Source: Calendula officinalis (lineage: Eukaryota > Streptophyta > Magnoliopsida > Asterales > Asteraceae). From it: a stretch of 64,000 bases of DNA. Under the pieces are notes generated by a model. It did no database searches, was not told the origin of the DNA, and saw nothing but the letters and a program-made list of their open reading frames with translations. The stretch lies in NCBI GenBank assembly GCA_963853835.1, contig OY970833.1, positions 15,586,474 to 15,650,473 of the forward strand, given 5' to 3'. A program made the translations under genes and the position numbers. This document shows, piece by piece, positions 55,901 to 64,000 of the stretch. The number at the start of each line of letters is the position of its first letter. The first letter of the stretch is position 1.

Positions 55901-58900
55901 TTCTGCTTGTAACTCCTAGACCGTAACTGGGCTCACGATCCACAAGATATCAACGGAAAGCTCCGAACGTAAAATACAAGTGTCGAGAAGGCACATGATC
56001 GTGATTCTATGCCGAAACAGGTTATAATCCGTCGAGAAGGTAGATGACAGAATCTGCCACAAAGTGAATTTGTTTTATAACTCGTTTTTAATAAATTACA
56101 TGTCAAGTACGCATGAAACGGAGACCCGAGCCAAAAGTTATGGCCTTTTCGGTAAAGCCCTTTCAATTCTGCCTGTAACTTCTAGACCGTAAGTGGACTC
56201 ACGATCCACAAGATATCAACAGAAAGCTCAGAACGTAAACTACAAGAGTCGAGCAGGCACGGGATCGTGATTCTATGCCGAAGCAGGTCAAAATCCGTCG
56301 AGAAGGCAGATGATAGAATCTGCCAGAAAGTGAGTTTGTTTTAAAAACCCGTATTTAATTATTTACAAACATCGAGAAGGCACGGGATCGTGATTCTATG
56401 CCGAAGCAGGTTAAAATCCCTCGAGAAGGCAGATGACAGAATCTACCAGAAAGAAAATTTGTTTTAAAACCCGTTTTTAATAATTTAGAAGTCAAGTAGG
56501 CATGAAATGGAGACCCGAGCCAAAAGTTATGGCCTTTTCAGTAAAGCCCCTTTCGATTCTGCATGTAATTCCTAGACCGTAACTGGGCTCATGATCCACA
56601 AGATATCAACGGAAAGCTCGGAATATAAAGTACGAGAGTCGAGAAGGCACGGGATCTTGAATATGTCCCGAAGCAGGTCAAAATCTGTCGAGAAGGCAGA
56701 TGACAGAATCTGCCAGAAAGTGAATTTGTTTTAAAACTCGTTTTTAATAATTTACAACTCAAGTAGGCCTGAAACGGAGACCCGAGCCAAAAGTTAGGGC
56801 CTTTTCATTAAGGCCCCTTTCGATTCTTCCTGTAACTCTTAGAGCGTTAGTGGGTCCACGATCCAAAAGATATCAATGGAAAGCTCAAAACGTAAACTAA
56901 ATGAGTCGAGAAGGCACGGGAACATGATTCTATGCCGAAGCAGGTCAAAATCCTTCGAGAAGGCAGATGGCAGAATCTGCAAGAAAGTGAATTTGTTTTA
57001 AAACCCGTTTTTAATAATTTACAAGTCAAGTAGGCATGAAACGGAGACCCGAGCCAAAAGTTATGGCCTTTTTAGTAAAGACCATTTTAATTCTGCCTAT
57101 AACTCCTAGACCGTAAGCGGGCTCACGATCCACAAGATATCAACGGGAAGCTCAGAACGTGAACTACAAAGGTCGAGAAGGCACGGGATCGTGATTCTAT
57201 GCCGAAGCAGGTCAAAATCCGTCGAGAAGGCAGCTGACAGAATCTTCCAGAAAATGAATTTGTTTTAAAACCCGTTTTTAATAATTTACAAGTGAAATAG
57301 GCCTGAAACGGAGACCCGAGCCAAAAGTTATGGCCTTTTCAGTTAAGCTCCTTTTGATTATGCCTGTAACTCCTAGACCGTAAGTGGGCTCACGATCCAC
57401 ATGATATCAACAGAAAGCTCGGAATGTAAACTACAAGGGTCGAAAAGGCAGGGAATCGTGATTCTATGCCGAAGCAGGTCAAAATTCGTCGAGAAGGCTG
57501 ATGGCAGAATCTGCAAGAAATTGAATTTGTTTTAAAACTCGTTTTTAATAATTTACAAGTCAAATAGGCCTGAAACGGAGACACGAGCCAAAAGTTATAG
57601 CCTTTTCAGTAAAGCCCCTTTCGATTTTGCCTGTAACTCCTAGACCGTAAGTGGGCTCACGATCCAAAAGATATCAACGGAAACCTCAGAACGTAAATTA
57701 CAAGAGTCGAGAAGGCACGAGAACGTTATTCTATGCTGATGTAGGTTAAAATCCCTCGAGAAGGCAGATGACAGATGTTCCCAGAAAGTGAATTTGTTTT
57801 AAAACCCATTTTTAATAATTTACAAGTCAAGTAGGCATGAAACGGAGACCCGAGCCAAACGTTATGGCCTTTTCAGTAAAGCCCTTTTCGATTCTGCCTG
57901 TAACTCCTAGACCGTAAGTGGGCTCACGATCCTCAACATTTTAACGGAAAGCTCAGAACGTAAACTATGAGAGTCGAGAAGGCACGAGATCGTGATTCTA
58001 CGCCGAAGTAGGTTAAAATCCCTCGAGAAGGCAGATGACGGAATTTGCCAGAAAGTGAATATGTTTTAAAACCCGTTTTAAATAATTTACAAGTCAAGAA
58101 GGCATGAAACGGAGACCCGAGCCAAATGTTATAGCATTTTCAGTAAAGCCCCTTTCGATTCTGCATGTAACTCCTAGACCGTAAGTGGGCTCACGATCCA
58201 CGAGATATCAACGGAAAGCTCAGAACGTAAACTACAAGGGTCGAGAAGGCAGGGGATCGTGATTCTATGGCGAAGCAGGTCAAAATCCATTGAGAAGGCA
58301 GATGAAAGAATCTGCCAGAAAGTGAATTTGTTTTAAAACCCGTATTTAATGATATGCAAGTCTAGTAGGCATGAAACGGAGACCAGGACCAAAAGTTTTG
58401 GCCTTTTTAGTAAAGCCCCTTTCGATTCTGCCTGTAACTCCTAGACCGTAAATGGGCTCACGATCCACAAAATATCAACGGAAACCTCAGAACGTAAACT
58501 ACAAGAGTCGAGAAGGCACGGGATCGTGATTCTATGCCGAAGCAGGTTAAAATCCCTCGAAAGGCAGATGACAGAATTTGCCAGAAAGTGAATTTGTTTT
58601 AAAACCCATTTTTAATAATTTACATGTCAAGTAGGCATGAAATGAAAACCCGAGGAAAAGGTCATGGCCTTTTCAGTAAAGCCCCTTTCGATTCTGTCTG
58701 TAACTCCTAGACCGTAACTGGGCTCACGATCCACAAGATATCAACGGAAATCTCAGAACGTAAACTACAAGAGTCGAGAAGGCACGGGATCGTGATTCTA
58801 TGCCGAAGCAGGTCAAAATCCGTCGAGAAGGCAGATGACAGAATCTGCCAGAAAGTGAATTTATTTTAAAACCCGTATTTAATTATTTACAAAAGTGGAG

Positions 58901-61900
58901 AAGGCACGAGATCATAGTTCTATGCTGAAGCAGGTTAAAATCTCTCGAGAAGGCAGATGACAGAATCTGCCAGAAACTGAATTTGTTTTAAAATCCGTTT
59001 TTAATAATTTAGAAGTCAAGTAGGCATGAAATGGAGACCCGAGCTAAAAGTTATGGCCTATCGATTCAGCCTGTAACTTCTAGACCGTAATTGGGCTCAC
59101 GATCCACAAGATATCAATGGAAAGCTCCGAACGTAAAATACAAGTGTCGAGAAGGCACATGATCGTGATTCTACGCCGAAGCAGGTCAAAATTTGTCTAG
59201 AAGGCAGATGACAGAATATGCCAGAAAGTGAATTTGTTATAAAACTCGTTTTTAATAATTTACAAGTCAAGTTGGCCTGAAACGGAGTACCGAGCCAAAA
59301 GTTATGGCCTTTTCAGTAAAGCCCCTTTCGATTCTATCTGTAACTCCTAGACCGTAAGTGGGCTCACGATCCATAAGATATCAACAGAAAGCTCAGAACA
59401 TAAACTACAAGAGTAGAGAAGGCACAGGATCGTGATTCTGAGCCGAAGCAGGTTAAAATCCCCTGAGAAGGCAGATGACAGAATTTTCCAGAAAGTGAAT
59501 TTATTTTAAACCCTGTTTTTAATAATTTACAAGCCACGTAGGCATGAAACAGAGACCCGAGCAAAAAGTTATGGCCTTTTCAGTAAAGCCCTTTCAATTC
59601 TGCCTGTAACTCCTAGACCGTAACTGGGTTCACGATCCACAAGATACCAACGGAAAGCTCGGAATGTAAACTACAAAGGTCGAGAAGGCACGGGGTCGTG
59701 ATTCTGTCCCGAAGCAGGTCAAAATCCGTCGAGAAGGCAGATGACAGAATTTGCCAGATAGTGAATTTGCTTTAAAACTCGTTTTTAATAATTTACAAGT
59801 CAAATAGGCCTGAAATGGAGACCCAACCAAAAGTTATGGCCTTTTCAGTAAAGGTTTTTTCAACTCCTAGACCGTAAGTGGGCTCACGATCCACAAGATA
59901 TCAACGGAAATTTCATAACGTAAACTACATGAGTCGAGAAGGCACGGGATCGTGATCCTATGCCGAAGCAGGTTAAAATGTCTCGAAAAGGCAGATGACA
60001 AAATTTTCCAGAAAGTTAATTTGTTATAAAACCCGTTTTTAATAATTTACAAGTCAAGTAGGCATGAAACGGAGACCCGAGCCAAAAGTTATGGCCTTTT
60101 TCAGTAAAGCCCCTTTTGATTCTGCCTGTAACTCCTAGACCGTAACTGGGCTCACGATCCACAAAATATCAACCGAAAGCTCGGAATGTATACTACGAGA
60201 GTCGAGAAGGCACGGGATCGTGACTCTGTCCCGAAGCAGGTCAAAATCCGTCTAGAAGACAGACGACAGGATCTGCCAGAAAGTGAATTTGTTTTAAAAC
60301 TCGTTTTTAGTAATTTACAAGTCAAGTAGGCCTGAAACGGAGACCCGAGCCAAAAGTTACGTCCTTTTCATTAAAGCCCTTTTTATTATGCCTGTAACTC
60401 CTAGACCGTTAGTGGACTCACGATCCACAAGATATCAACGGAAAGCTCAGAACGTAAAGTACAAGAGTCGAGAAGGCACGGGATCATGATTTTATGCCGA
60501 AGCAGGTTAAAATCCCTCGAGAAGGCGGATGACAGAATCTACCTAATGTGAATTTGTTTTAAAACCCGTTTTTAATAATTTAAAAGTCAAGTAGGCATGA
60601 AATGGAGACCCGAGCTGAAAGTTATGGCCTTTTCAGTAAAGCCCCTTTCGATTATGCCTGTAACTCCTAGACCGTAACTGGGCTCACGATCCACAAGATA
60701 TCAACGGAAAGCTCCGAACGTAAAATACAAGTGTCAAAAAGGCACATGATCGTGATTCTATGTCGAAGCGGGTTATAATCCGTCGAGAAGGTAGATGACA
60801 GAATCTGCCAGAAAGTGAGTTTGTTTTATAACTCGTTTTTAATAAATTACATGTCAAGTACGCATGAAACGGAGACCCGAGCCAAAAGTTATGGCCTTTT
60901 CAGTAAAGCCCTTTAAATTCTGCCTGTAACTTCTAGACCGTAAGTGGACTCACGATCCACAAAATATCAACAGAAAGCTCAGAACGTAAACTACAAGAGT
61001 CGAGCAGGCACGGGATCGTGATACTATGCCGAAGCAGGTCAAAATCCGCCGAGAACGCAGATGATAGAATCTGCCAGAAAGTGAGTTTGTTTTAAAACCC
61101 CTATTTAATTATTTACAAACATCGAGAAGGCACGGGCTCGTGATTCTATGCCGAAGCAGGTTAAAATCCCTCTAGAAGGCAGATGACAGAATCTACCAGA
61201 AAGAAAATTTGTTTTAAAACCCGTTTTTAATAATTTAGAAGTCAAGTAGGCATGAAATGGAGACCCGAGCCAAAAGGTATGGCCTTTTCAGTAAAGCCCC
61301 TTTTGATTCTGCCTGTAACTCCTAGACCGTAACTGGGCTCACGATCCCAAGATATCAACGGAAAGCTCAAAACGTAAACTACAAGTGTCGAGAAGGCACG
61401 TGATCATGATTCTACGCCGAAGCAGGTTAAAATTCCTCGAGAAGGCAGATGACAGAATCTGCCAGAATGTGAATTTGTTTTAAAACCCGTTTTTAATAAT
61501 TTAGAAGTCAAGTAGGCATGAAATGGAGACCCGAGCCAAACGTTATGGCCTTTTCAATAAAGCCCCTTTCGATTCTGCCTGTAACTCCTAGACCATAACT
61601 GGGTTCACGATCCACAAGATATCAACGGAAAGCTCTGAACGTAAAATACAAGTGTCGAGAAGGCACATGATCGTGATTCTATGCCGAAGTAGGTTTAAAT
61701 CCGTCGAGAAGGCAGATGATAGAATTTGCCAGAAAGTGAATTTTTTTTAAAACTCGTTTTCAATAAATTACATGTCAAGTACGCATGAAACGGAAACCCG
61801 AGCCAAAAGTTATGGGCTTTTCAGTAAAGACCTTTCAATTGTGCCTGTAACTCCTAGACCGTAACTGGGCTCACGGTCCACAAGATATCAACATAAAGCT

Positions 61901-64000
61901 AAGAATGTAAACTACAAGAGTCGAGCAGACACGGGATCGTGATTCTATGCTGAAGCACGTCAAAATCCGTCGAGAAGCCATATGACAGAATCTGCCAGAA
62001 AGTGAGTTTGTTTTAAAACCCGTATTTGATTATTTACAAACGTCGAGAAGGCACGGGATCGTGATTCTATGCCGAAGCAGGTTAAAATCCCTCGAGAAGG
62101 CAAATGCAGAATCTACCAGAAAGTGAATTTGGTTTAAAACCCGTTTTTAATATTTTAGAAGTCAAGTAGGCATGAAATGGAGACCCGAGCAAAAAGTTGT
62201 GGCCTTTTCAATAAAGCCCCTTTCGATTCTGACTGTAACTCCTAGACCGAAACTGAGCTCACGATCCACAAAATATCAACGGAAAGCTCGGAATGTATAC
62301 TACGAGAGTCGAGAAGGCACGAGATCATGAATCTGTCCCGAAGCAGTTCAAAATCCGTCTAGAAGACAGACGACAGGATCTGCCAGAAAGTAAATTTGTT
62401 TTAAAACTCGTTTTTAGTAATTTACAAGTCAAGTAGGTCTGAAACGGAGACCCGAGCAAAAGGTTATGTCCTTTTCAGTAAAGACCTTTTTATTATGCCT
62501 GTAACTCCTAGACCGTTAGTGGGCTCACGATCCACAAGATATCAACGGAAAGCTCAGAACGTAAACTACATGAGTCGAGAAGGCACTGGATCATGATTCT
62601 ACGCCAAAGCAGGTTAAAATTCCTCGAGAAGGCAGATGACAAAATCTGCCAGAATGTGAATTTGTTTTAAAACCCGTTTTTAATAATTTAGAAGTCAAGT
62701 AGGCATGAAATGGAGACCCTAGCCAAAAGTTATGGCCTTTTCAGTAAAGCCCCTTTCGATTATGCCTGTAACTGCTAGAGCATAACTGGGCTCACGATCC
62801 ACAAGATATCAACGGAAAGCTCTGAACATAAAATACAAGTTCCGAGAAGGCGCATGATAGTGATTCTATGCCGAAGCAGGTTTAAATCCATCGAGAAGGC
62901 AGATGATAGAATCTGCCAGAAAGTGAATTATTTTTAAAACTCGTTTTTAATAAATTACGTGTCAAGTACGCATGAAACGGCGACCCGAGCCAAAAGTTAT
63001 GACCTTTTCAGTAAATCCCTTTCGATTCTGCCTGTAACTCCTAGACCGTAAGTGGGCTAACGATCCACAAGATATCAATGTAAAGCTCAGTACGTAAACT
63101 ACAAGAGACGAGCAGGCACGGGATGGTGATTCTATGCCGAAGCAGGTCAAAATCCGTCGAGAAGGCAGATGACAGAATCTGCCAGAAAGTGAGTTTGTTT
63201 TAAAACCCGTATTTAATTATTTACAAAAGTCGAGAAGGCATGGGATCGTGATTCTATGCCGAAGCAGGTTAAAATCCCTCTAGAAGGAAAATGACAGAAT
63301 CTACGAGAAAGAAAATTTGTTTTAAAACCCGTTTTTAATAGTTTAGAAGTCAAGTAGGCATGAAATGGAGACCCGAGCCAAAAGTTATGGCCTTTTCAGT
63401 AAAGCCCCTTTCGATTCTGCCTGTAACTCCTAGACTGTAACTGGGCTCACGATCCACAAGATATCAACGGAAAGCTCGGAATGTATACTACGAGTGTCGA
63501 GAAGGCACATGATCGTGATTCTATGCCGAAGCAGGTTATAATCCATCGAGAAGGTAGATGACAGAATCTGCTATAAAGTGAATTTGTTTTATAACTCGTT
63601 TTTAATAAATTACATGTCGAGTACGCATGAAACGGAGACCCAAGCCAAAAGTTATGGCCTTTTCAGTAAAGCCCTTTCAATTCTACCTGTAACTCCTAGA
63701 CCGTAAGTGGGCCCACGATCCACAAGATATCAACAGAAAGCTCAGAACGTAAACTACAAGAGTCGAGCAGGCACGAGATCGTGATTCTATGTTGAAGCAG
63801 GTCAATATCCGTCGAGAAGGCAGATGACAGAATCTGCCAGAAATTGAGTTTGTTTTAAAACCCGTATTTAATTATTTACAAACATCGAGAAGGCACGGGG
63901 TCGTGATTCTATGCCGAAGCAGATTAAAATCCGTCGAGAAGGCAGATGACAGAATCTACCAGAAAGTGAATTTGTTTTAAAACCCGTTTTTAATAATTTA
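52999..64000. repeat. Satellite array, segment 4
   Basis: About 11 kb of the same monomer in the same orientation, running off the right edge. Short 122-bp units with GTATTTAATTATTTACAAA occur near 56370, 58885, 61110, 62040, 63225 and 63880. The variant CCTAATGTG recurs at about 55793 and 60544. Most units retain an open minus-strand frame of 60-66 codons (for example 53534-53728, 57390-57584, 59630-59830), which simply reflects monomer sequence. No gene and no inserted element are seen. Confidence 0.95.

Noticed and set aside
52999..64000. Recurrent minus-strand frames of 60-66 codons in many satellite monomers (for example 53534-53728, 54869-55069, 57390-57584, 59364-59830)
   Set aside because: They repeat with the monomer, vary in start and stop as units mutate, have no recognised domain and no promoter context. 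Their openness follows from the shared monomer sequence.

Overview
This window is repeat-rich plant nuclear DNA, heterochromatin-like, and I see no ordinary host gene. It is built on one tandem satellite array with a monomer of about 266 bp. The array has been split by LTR retrotransposons, and some of those were later split by further insertions. The plant assignment rests on Ty1/Copia elements with a SIRE-like third ORF, a Ty3/Gypsy chromovirus-like element, initiator-Met tRNA primer sites and a plant-type Helitron. A eudicot is likely; the family cannot be fixed from this sequence alone.

Layout. 1-1960: the outer part of a Gypsy-type LTR, ending exactly at its TGTAAC terminus. 1961-6797, 23400-31068, 41562-41845 and 52999-64000: the same satellite in the same orientation and phase (about 23.8 kb). 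6798-23399: an old minus-strand Copia (called D), split by a minus-strand Gypsy element (E, 11320-19436, duplication AAATG) and by a solo LTR in its 5' LTR (22540-23101, duplication ATCTC). 31069-41561: a young SIRE-like Copia (B, duplication ACCAT). 41846-52998: a second SIRE-like Copia of the same family (C, duplication CTCAC), whose 5' LTR carries a non-autonomous Helitron (50204-52927).

The most interesting part is the SIRE-like pair B and C. (1) The gag ORF contains a consensus 5' splice site. A branch-site-like CTAAC and a 3' splice site lie at the start of pol. Removing the ~1.35 kb between them joins gag to pol exactly in frame, so alternative splicing may replace frameshifting for making Gag-Pol. 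(2) The third ORF downstream of pol also looks spliced (a 689-bp phase-1 intron in B). It encodes an acidic, basic-cluster-bearing protein with no strong C-terminal membrane segment, more like a nuclear factor than an envelope. (3) A short motif, CTCAGTAT or its complement ATACTGAG, is dispersed at roughly ten times chance frequency through LTRs, coding sequence, intron and spacers, with clusters in the LTRs. Together these suggest an element-encoded nucleic-acid-binding or anti-silencing arrangement, which is untested.

All retrotransposon coding regions here are broken by stops or frameshifts. Element B is nevertheless nearly identical between its LTRs (one mismatch seen by eye in 496 bp), so it was probably mobilised in trans. 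All four insertions into the satellite fall in the same ~28-bp part of the monomer.
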